DNA from: Caballeronia catudaia
GTDB taxonomy: Bacteria > Pseudomonadota > Gammaproteobacteria > Burkholderiales > Burkholderiaceae
DNA: 64,000 bases
NCBI RefSeq assembly: GCF_001544755.2
Contig: NZ_FCOF02000001.1
Span: forward strand, 124,001-188,000
Direction: 5' to 3'
Part shown: positions 28,311-37,605 of the stretch, piece by piece
How the letters are laid out: every line of letters starts with the position of its first letter
How positions within the stretch are numbered: position 1 is the first letter of the stretch
The notes under the pieces: model-generated
What the model was told of the DNA's origin: nothing
Database searches by the model: none
Seen by the model: only the letters and a program-made list of their open reading frames with translations
Made by a program: the position numbers and the translations under genes

Positions 28311-29592
28311 ATATCTTCAGCCGCTTGAGAATGCGCGGCCCGATGACGGTGATGATCGCGCAGCACGCCGCGACGACGCACAGGCCGATCGGCAGATTGC
28401 TGATCTGCGCGACGCCGCCGATCAGCACGGGCCCGAACAGCAGACCGAAGTAGGCGAGGCCCGCGACCTGCGCGAGCCCTTCGGCCGCGGTCACGCCTTC
28501 GACGCGCGCCGCCGCCGCGAACAGCACCGGCATCATGTTCGCGAGACCTAAGCCCATCAGCGTGAAGCCCGTCATCGTGACGATGACGTTAGGCAGCACG
28601 AGCGCTATCACCATGCCGATGAACGCGAGTCCCGCGCTGCCGAAAATCAGTTGCGGCGCGCCGAAGCGCGCGCGAACCGCGTCGCCGCCGAAGCGCCCGG
28701 CCGCCATGCCGCCCGAAAATGCGGCGTAGGCCGCGCTCGACACCGACGGCGTGGCTTCGACCACATCGCGCATATAGACGGTGGCCCAGTCGTACATCGC
28801 GCCTTCCGCGATCAACGCGACGAGCGCCAGTCCGCCGAGCGCCCATAACGCGCCCGAGCGCCAGCGGTTCGACGACGACGCCTTCGCGTGCTCGTCGTGA
28901 TGCGGCACGTGCGGCAGCACCGCGGGCATCGACACGAGCAGGACCAGCAGGCTCACGCCCGACGCGAGCGCGAGATGCGCGGCGGGCGCGAGCCCGTGCG
29001 CGAGCAGCGCGCCGCCCGCGGCCGCGCCCGCCATGCCGCCGATGCTGAACATGCCGTGCAGCGACGACATGATCGGGCGGGCCAGCGCCTGTTCGACGGC
29101 GCTCGCTTCGGCGTTCATCGCGACGTCGAGCGTCGCCATGCCGAAGCCGAATATCGCGAGCACGACGAGCAGCATCCAGTAATGAGGCGTCACGAGGATC
29201 AGCGCGCCGCACAGCATCATGGTGATGCCACCCGCCATGCATGCGGTGCGCGTGCCGGCGCGCGCGATCCACGAACCGGTGGTCAGCATCGCGAAGATCG
29301 AGCCGCCCGCGACCGCGAGCAGCGCGAAGGACAGCATGCCCGGGCTCAACGCGAACTTGTCGCGCACGGTCGGCACGTGCACGCCCCACGACGCGTACAT
29401 CATGCCCGCGATGAAGAACACGGCCATCGTCGCATGGCGGGCGCGGGCGCGCGTGGCATGGGGAAGGCTGCGATGCAACGCGAGCGTCGGATTGGATTCG
29501 CAGGCAGCGGAGGCGGTAGTCGAGTCGGACACGGGGGAAACCGTCGTTGGAAAGATTGCGTGAAAAACAAGGGCAGCCGTCGATGATGCCAT
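28309..29592 (-). CDS. MFS transporter, YbjJ-like
   Basis: A 427-residue major facilitator. After a polar N-terminal extension of about 50 residues comes FFIAGMMYASWGVHVPTVRDKFALSPG, the opening typical of the YbjJ/fucose-permease-like branch, then MNAEASAVEQALARPIMSSLHGMFSIGG. About twelve helices are seen. The extension may mean the true start is a later codon, but no internal ATG with a good ribosome-binding site stands out. The substrate is unknown. Confidence 0.82.
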   Translation of the reverse strand: MASSTAALVFHAIFPTTVSPVSDSTTASAACESNPTLALHRSLPHATRARARHATMAVFFIAGMMYASWGVHVPTVRDKFALSPGMLSFALLAVAGGSIFAMLTTGSWIARAGTRTACMAGGITMMLCGALILVTPHYWMLLVVLAIFGFGMATLDVAMNAEASAVEQALARPIMSSLHGMFSIGGMAGAAAGGALLAHGLAPAAHLALASGVSLLVLLVSMPAVLPHVPHHDEHAKASSSNRWRSGALWALGGLALVALIAEGAMYDWATVYMRDVVEATPSVSSAAYAAFSGGMAAGRFGGDAVRARFGAPQLIFGSAGLAFIGMVIALVLPNVIVTMTGFTLMGLGLANMMPVLFAAAARVEGVTAAEGLAQVAGLAYFGLLFGPVLIGGVAQISNLPIGLCVVAACCAIITVIGPRILKRLKI

Positions 29593-29690
29593 CGGACGCG
29601 AAGGCTTTCGATTCTATCGAACGGCCAGGAGACACGCTCGCGCGCGCTGCATTAACATCGTCCGACCATTGATGACCGCGCGAGGGCTGG

Positions 29691-30377
29691 ATGAAGATTC
29701 CGTCGCAAGCGCGGCTTCATTTGCTGCATCGCGTGGCCGAGGGGACGCTCGCCACGCATTCACGCGAGCCGCAGGGCTTTCCGTATCCGACGGCGCTGCC
29801 GTTCGCGCCGACGGCACGCCACATGCCGATGCTGCTCATCAGCCGTCTCGCCGAGCACACGCGTAACCTTCACGCCGACGCGCGGGCCGGCTTTCTCGTC
29901 GCGGATGCGGCGGATGGCGGAGTGCTGGAAGGGCAGCGTCTGACGCTGCTCGGCAGCTTTGCGCCCGTCGCGCCGGAAGATAGCGGCGAACTCGCGCGCC
30001 GCTATCTGCGTTATCACCCGGACGCGGAGCGCTATCTGCAACTCGGCGATTTCTCGTTCTGGGTGATGTCGGTGGAGCGCATGCGCTATATCGGCGGATT
30101 CGGCGCAATGGGCTGGCTCGCCGGTGATGAAGTCGATTCGCTGGAGCCGCTTTCGACGGCGGAGGAAACATCGCTTTGCGCAGAATTCGACGCTAATCCA
30201 AGGCGGCCAGCGCATCTTCGATTATTGGGGGTAGACCGATATGGCTTCGATTTGCTGCTTGCAGAGGCGCGCAATCGTTTTACATTCGATTACCCCAAAC
30301 TGACGAGCGAGGAATTGCACGCTGCGCTTATGGACCTTATCGAGCGTCAAAGCGGCAGTGCAGGCGCAATGGATTAA
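29691..30377 (+). CDS. HugZ-like FMN-binding split-barrel protein
   Basis: A 228-residue protein with an N-terminal pyridoxamine-oxidase-like barrel (LHRVAEGTLATHSREPQGFPYPTALPF, then LLISRLAEHTRNLHADARAGFLV) and a C-terminal DUF2470-like part (GVDRYGFDLLLAEARNRFTFDYP). This layout is that of HugZ proteins, some of which degrade haem. Whether this one binds haem cannot be told from sequence reading. Confidence 0.82.
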   Translation: MKIPSQARLHLLHRVAEGTLATHSREPQGFPYPTALPFAPTARHMPMLLISRLAEHTRNLHADARAGFLVADAADGGVLEGQRLTLLGSFAPVAPEDSGELARRYLRYHPDAERYLQLGDFSFWVMSVERMRYIGGFGAMGWLAGDEVDSLEPLSTAEETSLCAEFDANPRRPAHLRLLGVDRYGFDLLLAEARNRFTFDYPKLTSEELHAALMDLIERQSGSAGAMD

Positions 30378-30697
30378 GGCGTCGCGCGCGATTCAGCCTG
30401 AAGTTGTCATCCCGTGAAACGTTTCCGGCATATCTTATTCATTGGTTTTCATCCGATGCTAACCGCTGCCGCCACGAAGCAAGCATTGCCACTTTTTACA
30501 TCCGATCAACGGTACTAACCAACTTCGCATTTTTCGGCAATTGTTACGAAGAATGGCACTAAACTTTATTCCGATAGCGATTCGCACATGCAGCGATAAT
30601 ACGAACTGTGTTAATCTGCGTGCCAGTCCGAGGCTATACTGATAATTGAAAGCGAGCGCACCGATTCGCAAGTCAGCACACCACTAAGGGAATTGCC
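30378..30697. other. Upstream region of the H-NS-like gene
   Basis: 320 bp, AT-richer than the surroundings. TATACT at about 30636 with a TTAATC 18 bp upstream is a possible promoter for the H-NS-like gene. No gene recognised. Confidence 0.4.
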
Positions 30698-31003
30698 ATG
30701 CCTTCATACAAGGAACTCCTCGCACAGCGCGAGTCTCTCGAACGTCAGATTGAAGAAGCGAAGTCGCGCGAATACGCCGAAGTGCTTAATGAGATCAAGC
30801 AGAAAATGGCGGATTATGGCATCACGCTTCAGGAATTGGCTGGCGGCCGGGGCGTAAAAGGCGTGAAGGTAGCACGCAGCAGCCGTGCAGGCGTAGCGCC
30901 CAAATACCGTGACCCGGAAAGCGGCAGCACCTGGTCCGGCCGCGGCAAGCCGCCGAAGTGGATCGCAGGGCAAGACCGCGACAACTTCCTCATCGGCAAG
31001 TAA
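30698..31003 (+). CDS. H-NS family nucleoid protein
   Basis: A 101-residue DNA-binding protein. The N-terminal oligomerisation region (YKELLAQRESLERQIEEAKSREYAEVLNEI in outline) is coiled coil; the C-terminal DNA-binding motif reads YRDPESGSTWSGRGKPPKWI, the Burkholderia Bv3F/BpH3-type version of the H-NS TWTGRGRxP motif. Such proteins silence AT-rich acquired DNA; the island at 38.9-50 kb would be a natural target (inference). It has its own terminator. Confidence 0.93.
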   Translation: MPSYKELLAQRESLERQIEEAKSREYAEVLNEIKQKMADYGITLQELAGGRGVKGVKVARSSRAGVAPKYRDPESGSTWSGRGKPPKWIAGQDRDNFLIGK

Positions 31004-31025
31004 GTTCTGGATTGCATCGTGTAAT

Positions 31026-31056
31026 AAAAGGCCGCGTTTCGTAATGCGGCCTTTTT
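31026..31056 (+). terminator. Rho-independent terminator of the H-NS-like gene
   Basis: AAAAGGCCGC pairs with GCGGCCTTTTT across a ten-base loop. Confidence 0.85.
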
Positions 31057-31189
31057 CCTTTTGGCAGAGGGTTTTCCCGTCCGCCGCCCGCTTTTCAGCG
31101 CGGCGGCGCGACAACGGCGCTGAGCCTCATAACCGCTGCGACATACCGACTGGTAAAATCCAGAATCGTACGATTCGGGACAAAATTAC

Positions 31190-32377
31190 ATGCCGCTTTC
31201 GACCACGCGCGCATCGGAAAAACAGGATGTGGCGCGTCGAACCACCTGGACGAGCATTGCGCTCAATAGCGCGCTTGCCACGGCGCAACTCGTCGTAGGC
31301 TTCGTGGCGCATTCCCAGGCTTTGCTTGCGGACGGAATTCATTCGCTGGCGGACATCGTCTCCGATTTTATCGTTCTCATTGCCAACCGTCAGGCATCTG
31401 CCAAGCCCGACCTCGACCATAACTACGGACATAACCGATATGAAACGGTGGCGTCCTTATTCCTCGGCGGATTGCTGATTGCGGTCGGGGTCGGAATGTT
31501 ATGGCGCGGCGGTACGCGCATCGTCAACCTTCAGGATATTCCGCCGGTAAAGGCGGGCGCGCTCGCGGTTGCGATAATCGTGCTCATCTCGAAGGAAGCG
31601 CTCTTTCGCTTTATGCTCCGCGCGGCCGAACGCATTCGCTCCGCACTGCTTATCGCAAATGCATGGCATGCACGTTCGGACGCCGCTTCCTCCCTCGTCG
31701 TCGCGTTGGGGATTATCGGCAGCCTCGCAGGATTTCGAATTCTGGATCCGATTGCGGCGATGGTTGTCGGGTTTTTGATCGGGAAAATGGGATGGACGTT
31801 CGCATGGGACGCGTTACAAGATCTTTCCGACCGCGCGCTCGATCAGACGACGGCAGACGATTTACGCGCGATCTTGTCTACGACGCCCGGCGTGCATGAA
31901 GTTCACGACTTTCGTACCCGAAAAATGGGAGATCTGGCAATCGTCGACGCGCATGTTCTCGTCGACCCTCAGATATCGGTTTCGGAGGGGCATTACATTG
32001 CGGAATCGGCGCGTGCGAACCTCCTGGCCGATTCTCGCGTCATCGATGCGCTCATTCATGTCGATCCTGAAAGCGATGCTCTGAATCCGCAGCCAGGCAA
32101 TTTTCCGCAGCGTTCGACTGTGAGCGACGCCGTCTGCGCCGCATTCGCACAGCACGGGCTGCCGGTCGCGGCGCTGAATCTGCATTACCTCGGCAGTGGC
32201 TTCAGCGTCGATGTCATGTTGCCGGCATCGAGTGCGGAGGATACGGCCACCCGCCTGAACGCGATCGACTTCGACGCGCTCAGGCGGCAGATCGGCGCGC
32301 GCGAGATTCACGTCGCGCAGGCACTCGGTCTCGAGCCGTCCACGACGCCGAAACGGGCCATCGATCTGCCGCGCTGA
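31190..32377 (+). CDS. Cation diffusion facilitator family transporter
   Basis: A 395-residue CDF exporter for divalent metal ions. Helix 2 carries the metal site LLADGIHSLADIVSDF and helix 5 the second pair NAWHARSDAASS; DHNYGHNRYE is the family HxxGHxxxE-type loop. A C-terminal cytosolic domain follows, longer than usual because it contains what looks like a second small repeat (residues about 300-380). The metal is not determinable; the HS-D/HA-D pattern fits iron, zinc or manganese. Confidence 0.9.
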   Translation: MPLSTTRASEKQDVARRTTWTSIALNSALATAQLVVGFVAHSQALLADGIHSLADIVSDFIVLIANRQASAKPDLDHNYGHNRYETVASLFLGGLLIAVGVGMLWRGGTRIVNLQDIPPVKAGALAVAIIVLISKEALFRFMLRAAERIRSALLIANAWHARSDAASSLVVALGIIGSLAGFRILDPIAAMVVGFLIGKMGWTFAWDALQDLSDRALDQTTADDLRAILSTTPGVHEVHDFRTRKMGDLAIVDAHVLVDPQISVSEGHYIAESARANLLADSRVIDALIHVDPESDALNPQPGNFPQRSTVSDAVCAAFAQHGLPVAALNLHYLGSGFSVDVMLPASSAEDTATRLNAIDFDALRRQIGAREIHVAQALGLEPSTTPKRAIDLPR

Positions 32378-32386
32378 AGGTTTTCG

Positions 32387-32845
32387 TCAGAGCGGCAACT
32401 GCGTGTCGAACTTGATTTCGCGAAGCACGACGCTCGTTCGCACCTGCGCGACGGCGGGAATCTTGAAAATGCGATCGTGGAGGAACGCGTCGTACGCTTT
32501 GATATCCGGCGCGACGATCTTGAGGATGTAATCGGACTCGCCGGTCGTGCTGTAGCACTCGGTGACTTCCGGGCACGTTGCTATTTCGCGCTCGAATTGC
32601 TCGACGCCGCCTTCCGTGTGCCGTGTCAGATGGATATGCGCGAGCGCGCAGACGTGAAGACCGAGCTTTTCGCGGTCGAGTAGCGCGGTATAGCGCTGAA
32701 TGACGCCCGACTGCTCCATGTCCTTGATGCGCCGCCAGCACGGCGTGCTCGACAGGCCGACCTGGTCGGAGATTTCCTGAACGGAACGCCGTGCGTCCAG
32801 TTGCAGAAGACGCAGGATTTTTTGTGAGAATGTATCGAGAGTCAA
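32387..32845 (-). CDS. Lrp/AsnC family transcriptional regulator
   Basis: 152 residues: an N-terminal HTH (DTFSQKILRLLQLDARRSVQ, LSSTPCWRRIKDMEQSG) and a C-terminal RAM ligand-binding domain (VTECYSTTGESDYILKI). A TTG start at 32845 is chosen: GGAGG lies six bases upstream and gives the normal family length, whereas the ATG 66 bp further back adds unrelated residues. It senses an amino acid in all likelihood; which one is unknown. It is convergent with the CDF gene. Confidence 0.9.
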   Translation of the reverse strand: MTLDTFSQKILRLLQLDARRSVQEISDQVGLSSTPCWRRIKDMEQSGVIQRYTALLDREKLGLHVCALAHIHLTRHTEGGVEQFEREIATCPEVTECYSTTGESDYILKIVAPDIKAYDAFLHDRIFKIPAVAQVRTSVVLREIKFDTQLPL

Positions 32846-32949
32846 CTGCGCCTCCGTTCGGTCGCGATTTGACTCTAATAGTAGAGGCGTCGGAAAAGAA
32901 ACGCAATGCAAAACGGCCGCACTGAGGGAGTTTCCCTAACTCGCTGCCT

Positions 32950-33588
32950 TCAGAGCGCGGTTTTACCTTCGGCGTCGTGGTTAGGTTCGGTCGAGGGCCG
33001 CGACAGCGCCGCCTGCGACGCCCGTAGCTCCGCGAGCATGTTGCAAAAGAGCGCGCCTTGCTCAATGGCGTCGTCGAGCGCGACATGCGTGTGCGGCAGT
33101 TCGTCGAACCAATGCTTGGGCAAACGCGGCTTGATCGCCTTTCGATAGGGCAGGCCGGTCATCGCGAAGGCGAGCGTCTTGATATCGAGCGCCGACCACG
33201 AGAACGGGCAGCGCTCGGCGAAACGCATCATGTACCAGAACATATGGGTGAAGTCGAAACCCGCAGGATAGGCGACGAACACCGGCTTTCCGGGCAAGGA
33301 CTCGACCCATTCGACATAGGCTGGCAACGCGATCTCCGGTTTCTGCAAATCCTTGCGACATGCGGCCCAAGCGTCGGGCTGAGTTTTCCACCACGCGGCC
33401 TGGACCGGATGCGGCGCCGCGCCTTCGAGCGTTTCGAGATTCGCGGAGAACGTGCCGATGAGCTGTTTGTCGGCCGTGTAGGCTGCCGAGGCGAAGCTCA
33501 GCATCGAGTGCGGGCCGGGAATCGGGCCGTCGGCTTCGACGTCCGTGCTGACGTAGATTTCGGGAATCGCGGACGCGTTGGCGTTCAT
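32950..33588 (-). CDS. DEDD-type 3'-5' exonuclease family protein
   Basis: A 212-residue protein with the acidic residues of the DnaQ-like fold: Exo I in [11 protein letters not shown] (D and E), Exo II near [18 protein letters not shown] (D), and Exo III in [12 protein letters not shown] (H and D). That suggests a DEDDh exonuclease; the nucleic acid substrate is unknown. Its ATG overlaps the stop of the MBL gene upstream (ATGA), so the two are translationally coupled. Confidence 0.8.
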   Translation of the reverse strand: MNANASAIPEIYVSTDVEADGPIPGPHSMLSFASAAYTADKQLIGTFSANLETLEGAAPHPVQAAWWKTQPDAWAACRKDLQKPEIALPAYVEWVESLPGKPVFVAYPAGFDFTHMFWYMMRFAERCPFSWSALDIKTLAFAMTGLPYRKAIKPRLPKHWFDELPHTHVALDDAIEQGALFCNMLAELRASQAALSRPSTEPNHDAEGKTAL

Positions 33589-34229
33589 GCGGCGACTCCA
33601 TCGCGTACGAAGGGATTGCTTTGCCGCTCTTCGCCGAATGTCGACGTCGGGCCGTGACCGGGAACGAACGTGACGTCGTCGCCGAGCGGCCAGAGCTTTT
33701 CGCGGATCGAGCGGATGAGTTCGGCGTGATTGCCACGGGGAAAATCGGTGCGGCCGATGGAACCGGCGAACAGCACGTCGCCGACGAATGCGAGCCTGTG
33801 TTCGCGGCTGAAGAACACGACGTGGCCCGGCGTGTGGCCCGGACAGAAATAGACGTCCATCGACTCATTGCCGAATCGCACGGTATCGCCGTCGACGAGC
33901 CATCGCGCCGGCGTGAATGCCTCCGCATTCGAGAATCCGAAGCGCTGAGTCTGAGCGGGCAACTGGTCGATCCAGAACGCGTCCTCGCGATGAGGTCCCT
34001 CTATTTGTATGCCGTAATGGTCCGCGAGTGCCGTCGCGCCGCCGCAGTGATCGAGATGGCCATGCGTCAGAAGAATTTTTTCGACCGTTACGCCCTGACG
34101 ACCGACCTCCGCGATGATCCGGTCGACGTCGCCGCCCGGGTCCACGACGGCGGCGCGCTTGGTGGTCTCGCAGATCAGGATGGAACAGTTCTGCTGAAAG
34201 GGCGTCACGGGAACGAGAATGACTTTCAT
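33585..34229 (-). CDS. MBL-fold metallo-hydrolase, glyoxalase II-like
   Basis: A 214-residue metallo-beta-lactamase fold enzyme. Metal ligands are visible in [12 protein letters not shown] (HxHxDH), [26 protein letters not shown] and VPGHGPTS. This subclass (YcbL-like) hydrolyses S-lactoylglutathione or related thioesters. The ATG at 34229 begins the family's [18 protein letters not shown]; the frame is open further upstream without homology. Coupled to the downstream exonuclease gene. Confidence 0.9.
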   Translation of the reverse strand: MKVILVPVTPFQQNCSILICETTKRAAVVDPGGDVDRIIAEVGRQGVTVEKILLTHGHLDHCGGATALADHYGIQIEGPHREDAFWIDQLPAQTQRFGFSNAEAFTPARWLVDGDTVRFGNESMDVYFCPGHTPGHVVFFSREHRLAFVGDVLFAGSIGRTDFPRGNHAELIRSIREKLWPLGDDVTFVPGHGPTSTFGEERQSNPFVRDGVAA

Positions 34230-34405
34230 ATGACTGTCGGCGGTACAAGTGGGGCTGTAAAAATGTTCATTGTACCGGTGCGTCGAAAGACGCGACGGCC
34301 GCGGCAGTCCGACCCGAATACCATAAAAAACCGGCAATTCTTACGCTCATAGCGAAAATCAATGGCGGATTGCACAGTCTGGCGAGTCGAACCACGGTTT
34401 TTTTG

Positions 34406-34411
34406 TATAAT
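34406..34411 (+). promoter_or_regulatory. TATAAT element opening the hairpin-rich segment
   Basis: A perfect -10 hexamer after a T-run; a matching -35 is not convincing. Transcription would begin about 34418 and run into the structured segment. Confidence 0.45.
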
Positions 34412-34417
34412 GGCATC

Positions 34418-34808
34418 ACTTGTGCATGGAGCTAACCATGCCGTCAATAGGCGACTGAAGAAACGCTAGTGCGTTTTTACAATCGCCGTCAGTACGCTGT
34501 TGGAGGCCAAGAGCCTCGCAATTGCAACTCAAGCACCATCAGTAGGTGCACACGTCTTGTCCGGCCAGACGCCGCGCGTCTGTGAGATGGCCTAGCTGCC
34601 ATCGCGCCGGATGGGGCCTACGCCGCCGTTCCTGCGCTCAAAGAGATTTTCCAGCGCACGAACGTGATGCCACGTTCGATGGCGGCATGTGGGGTCTGGT
34701 CAGGCTGCCGGGGACAGGTTGCGCCAGACGTGAACAATAACCGGGCGTTTGCGGCATGAGTACGCCGCATCCGAGCAGAGTTCGCCGTTCGCTTGACCGA
34801 GCGGCGAA
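34418..34808 (+). ncRNA. Candidate structured RNA or hairpin-rich repeat element upstream of rlpA
   Basis: About twelve perfect stems follow one another in 390 bp. Examples are GCATGG/CCATGC (34424-34441), AAACGC/GCGTTT (34461-34476) inside GGCGA/TCGCC, GCACC/GGTGC (34533-34549), AGACGC/GCGTCT (34567-34581), GATGGC/GCCATC (34586-34603), TGCGCT/AGCGCA (34633-34658), CGAACGTG/CACGTTCG (34659-34678), GTCTGG/CCAGAC (34694-34729), TGCGGC/GCCGCA (34750-34769) and TTCGCCG/CGGCGAA (34781-34808). No convincing coding frame exists. I compared it by memory with tmRNA, RNase P, 4.5S and 6S RNA and saw no match. Confidence 0.45.
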
Positions 34809-34893
34809 TTGCTTTGCGCGGAACAGCCTCGAGCAGCCTTGCGCGCGCCAATCTGGTGCGGCGCGGCCGCTCATTTATCGTTGAAACACGTCT

Positions 34894-35499
34894 ATGAAAG
34901 CTCGATTTATTCGACATGTCGGGAGCCTGCTAGCAGTTGGCGTGCTGGCGGGTTGCGCCGCGCCGGGTTCGGGCGATGTCGCATCCAATCCTCAGACTAC
35001 CAACTCCCTCAGCACGGGCGGTGCCCGCTCGACGGCCCCGCTCGCCTTCGATTCGCACCTGTCCTCGCTTCCCGCCGACAAGCCGAGCCAGGCGCAGTCG
35101 CTCTCGAACGCAGAGCCGATCACCTCCGGTCCGGACGCCGGCAACTTCGAACAGAAGGGCAAGGCGTCGTGGTATGGCCGCATGTTCCACGGCCGCAAGA
35201 CCGCGAGCGGCGAGAAGTTCAACATGAACGCGATGACCGCGGCACACCGCACGCTGCCGCTGGCGTCGTGGGTGCGCGTGACGAACGAGTCCAACCACAA
35301 GACGGTGGTCGTGAAGATCAACGACCGCGGTCCTTATGTGCACGGACGCGTGATCGATTTGTCGTACGCTGCGGCGGCCGTACTCGGTATGCGCGGCGCC
35401 GGCACGCAGAAGGTGAAGATCGAAGGTCTCACGCAGCAGGAAGCGCGTGCAGCGCGTGCAGAGCAGGCTCAGTCGCTCGCCGACGACAGCGTGAACTGA
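34894..35499 (+). CDS. rlpA: Septal ring lytic transglycosylase / lipoprotein RlpA
   Basis: A 201-residue lipoprotein. The signal ends in a lipobox LAGC with Cys at residue 21. The double-psi beta-barrel domain (GKASWYGRMFHGRKTASGE to KINDRGPYVHGRVIDLSYAAA) contains the catalytic Asp in NDRGP. RlpA cleaves naked peptidoglycan during septation. It lacks the C-terminal SPOR domain found in some relatives. The 0.5-kb upstream segment is the hairpin-rich region; a terminator follows. Confidence 0.9.
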   Translation: MKARFIRHVGSLLAVGVLAGCAAPGSGDVASNPQTTNSLSTGGARSTAPLAFDSHLSSLPADKPSQAQSLSNAEPITSGPDAGNFEQKGKASWYGRMFHGRKTASGEKFNMNAMTAAHRTLPLASWVRVTNESNHKTVVVKINDRGPYVHGRVIDLSYAAAAVLGMRGAGTQKVKIEGLTQQEARAARAEQAQSLADDSVN

Positions 35500-35525
35500 G
35501 CCCGCGTTACCCGGCAGTTTCCGTG

Positions 35526-35552
35526 ACGGGCCGTCTCGCGACGGCCCGTTTT
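35526..35552 (+). terminator. Terminator of rlpA
   Basis: ACGGGCCGT-ctcgcg-ACGGCCCGT then TTTTC; it sits between convergent rlpA and rsmI. Confidence 0.82.
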
Positions 35553-36473
35553 CTATTCTTCTTCCGAATCGTCGCGTTTCGCGAGCTTCAGCGCGCGTTC
35601 ATAAAGCGCGTTGCGCGACGCACCCGTCAAAGTGGCGGCGATGCGCGCCGCGCTCTTCACCGACAACTCCTCCAGCAGCGTCGCCAGCAGCGCATCGTGC
35701 GCGTCGTCGGCGTCCTGCTTCTCGGGAGCGCCTTCCACCACCAGAACGAACTCTCCGCGCTGACGATTTGCATCGGCTTCGAGCCACGTTGGCCCTTCGG
35801 CCAGGGTGCAGCGATGCAGGCTCTCATGTAACTTCGTCAACTCGCGTGCGATCAGCAGTTGCCGTTCGCCGCCGAACGCCTCGCCCAGCGCGCGCGTCGT
35901 CTCGACGATACGATGCGGCGCCTCGTAGAACACCAGCGCCATCGGATGATTCACGAGCGTGCGCAACTGCGCGGCGCGCTGCTTCGATTTGGACGGCAGA
36001 AAGCCGACGAACGAGAAGCCGCCGACCCACGCGCCCGCGGCGCTCAGCGCGGTGACGAGCGCGCTCGCGCCCGGCAGCGGAACGACGGGCAGGCCCGCGT
36101 CGCGCACGGCATCGACGAGACGCGCGCCGGGATCGGAGATGCCGGGCGTGCCCGCATCGGACACGCAAGCGATGCGCTCGCCGTTCTTCAAATGCCCGAT
36201 CACGCGTTCGGCCGCGCTGCGTTCGTTGTGCTCGTGCACGGCGATCCACGGCTTCGAGATGCCATAGCGAGCGAGCAGCTGCGCCGTGTTGCGCGTGTCC
36301 TCGGCGGCGATGCGATCGACGAGCCCGAGCACATGCAGCGCGCGCACGGTGATGTCGGCCGCGTTGCCGATCGGCGTCGCGACGACATAGAGCGCGCCCG
36401 TCGGATAGTGCTGCCCGGCGGCGAGGTCGGAGATCTGAAGCATGAGCGCGGGCGTGGAAGGAAAGATCGTCAT
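35553..36473 (-). CDS. rsmI: 16S rRNA (cytidine-1402-2'-O)-methyltransferase
   Basis: A 306-residue SAM-dependent methyltransferase of the tetrapyrrole-methylase fold, acting on C1402 in the ribosomal P site. Family signatures: [41 protein letters not shown] and VFYEAPHRI. The C-terminal domain is intact. ATGs at 36518, 36473 and 36443 are all possible; none has a strong ribosome-binding site, and 36473 is used. It is divergent from yraN, the conserved rsmI/yraN arrangement. Confidence 0.93.
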   Translation of the reverse strand: MTIFPSTPALMLQISDLAAGQHYPTGALYVVATPIGNAADITVRALHVLGLVDRIAAEDTRNTAQLLARYGISKPWIAVHEHNERSAAERVIGHLKNGERIACVSDAGTPGISDPGARLVDAVRDAGLPVVPLPGASALVTALSAAGAWVGGFSFVGFLPSKSKQRAAQLRTLVNHPMALVFYEAPHRIVETTRALGEAFGGERQLLIARELTKLHESLHRCTLAEGPTWLEADANRQRGEFVLVVEGAPEKQDADDAHDALLATLLEELSVKSAARIAATLTGASRNALYERALKLAKRDDSEEE

Positions 36474-36534
36474 TTTGCCACGCGCTTGCGGCGCGCGATC
36501 GCGGCCGCTCGTCGACAACTTTTATGGAGGAGCC

Positions 36535-36888
36535 TTGTCCAAAACGCTCGGCGATGTTTTCGAGACGCATGCGCTCGAGTTTCTGCAGCGGCAGCGCATG
36601 CGCTTCGTCGCGCGCAACGTGACGTGTCGCGGCGGCGAGATCGATCTCGTCATGCTCGATGAACGCGGTGCGCTCGTGTTCGTCGAAGTGCGAGCAAGAA
36701 AGCGCGGGCGCTTTGCGAATGCCGCTGCGAGCGTGGATGCGAGAAAGCGCGCGCGCCTCGTGCATGCCGCGCAGCATTTTCTCGCGACATGGCGCGGTGC
36801 GTTGCCCGCTTGCCGTTTCGATGTCGTCGCGTTCGATGCGGGCCGTATCGAGTGGATGCGCGATGCGTTTCGCGCCGACGAAGCATGA
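36535..36888 (+). CDS. yraN: YraN family protein (UPF0102, endonuclease-like fold)
   Basis: A 117-residue protein with the restriction-endonuclease-like core [10 protein letters not shown]...[10 protein letters not shown] (E, D, E and K residues conserved). The function is not settled. A TTG at 36535 is the likely start: GGAGGA lies just upstream, and the family domain begins within a few residues. The ATG 93 bp further upstream would read through the rsmI promoter region. Neighbours rsmI, diaA and dolP match the E. coli yraL-yraN-diaA-yraP order. Confidence 0.85.
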   Translation: MSKTLGDVFETHALEFLQRQRMRFVARNVTCRGGEIDLVMLDERGALVFVEVRARKRGRFANAAASVDARKRARLVHAAQHFLATWRGALPACRFDVVAFDAGRIEWMRDAFRADEA

Positions 36889-36993
36889 GCGCGGTTCGGC
36901 GCATGATGCATGCGGTAAACTGCGCAACAACCGGCGCCTTGAGCGTTCAAGCCACATGCCGCAGCGTATGCCGCGGCCGATGATCGAGAGTCG

Positions 36994-37581
36994 ATGTCAG
37001 TCGAACGTATTCAACAGCAATTCCGCGACAGCGCGGCGCTCAAACTCGAAGCACTCGACACGCTGGCGGTTCCGATCGCGGCGGCCGTCGATACGCTCTT
37101 CGGCGCGCTCGCGAACGGCAACAAGATTCTCGTTTGCGGCAACGGCGGCTCGGCGGCCGATGCGCAACGCTTTGCCGCGCAGCTGATCGGCCGCTTCGAG
37201 CGCGAGCGTCCGGGCTTGCCGGCGATCGCACTGACGGCCGATACGTCGATACTCACGGCCATCGGCAACGACTATGCGTTCGAGCAGATCTTCTCGAATC
37301 AGGTCCGCGCGCTCGGGCAGGCGGGCGACGTGCTGCTTGCGGTCAGCACGTCGGGAAACTCGGTCAACGTGCTCGCCGCGATTCAGGAAGCGCACGAACG
37401 CGAGATGATCGTGATCGCGCTGTCGGGCAAAGGCGGCGGCGCGATGTCCGACGTGCTTGCCGAAACCGACATCCATATCTGCGTGCCGTCCGATCGCACG
37501 GCGCGCATCCAGGAAGTCCATCTGCTGATCATTCACTGTCTTTGCGACGGCATCGATGCGATGCTGCTCGGCGACGACTGA
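36994..37581 (+). CDS. diaA: SIS-domain protein DiaA / GmhA-like
   Basis: A 195-residue sugar isomerase-type protein with the SIS signatures [32 protein letters not shown] and [21 protein letters not shown]. Sequence alone fits both phosphoheptose isomerase (GmhA) and DiaA, the DnaA-binding replication timing factor. The position between yraN and the BON lipoprotein gene favours DiaA, as in E. coli. The paralogy makes the assignment likely, not certain. Confidence 0.82.
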   Translation: MSVERIQQQFRDSAALKLEALDTLAVPIAAAVDTLFGALANGNKILVCGNGGSAADAQRFAAQLIGRFERERPGLPAIALTADTSILTAIGNDYAFEQIFSNQVRALGQAGDVLLAVSTSGNSVNVLAAIQEAHEREMIVIALSGKGGGAMSDVLAETDIHICVPSDRTARIQEVHLLIIHCLCDGIDAMLLGDD

Positions 37582-37605
37582 AACTGAAAAGGGGGAACGG
37601 AGTTG

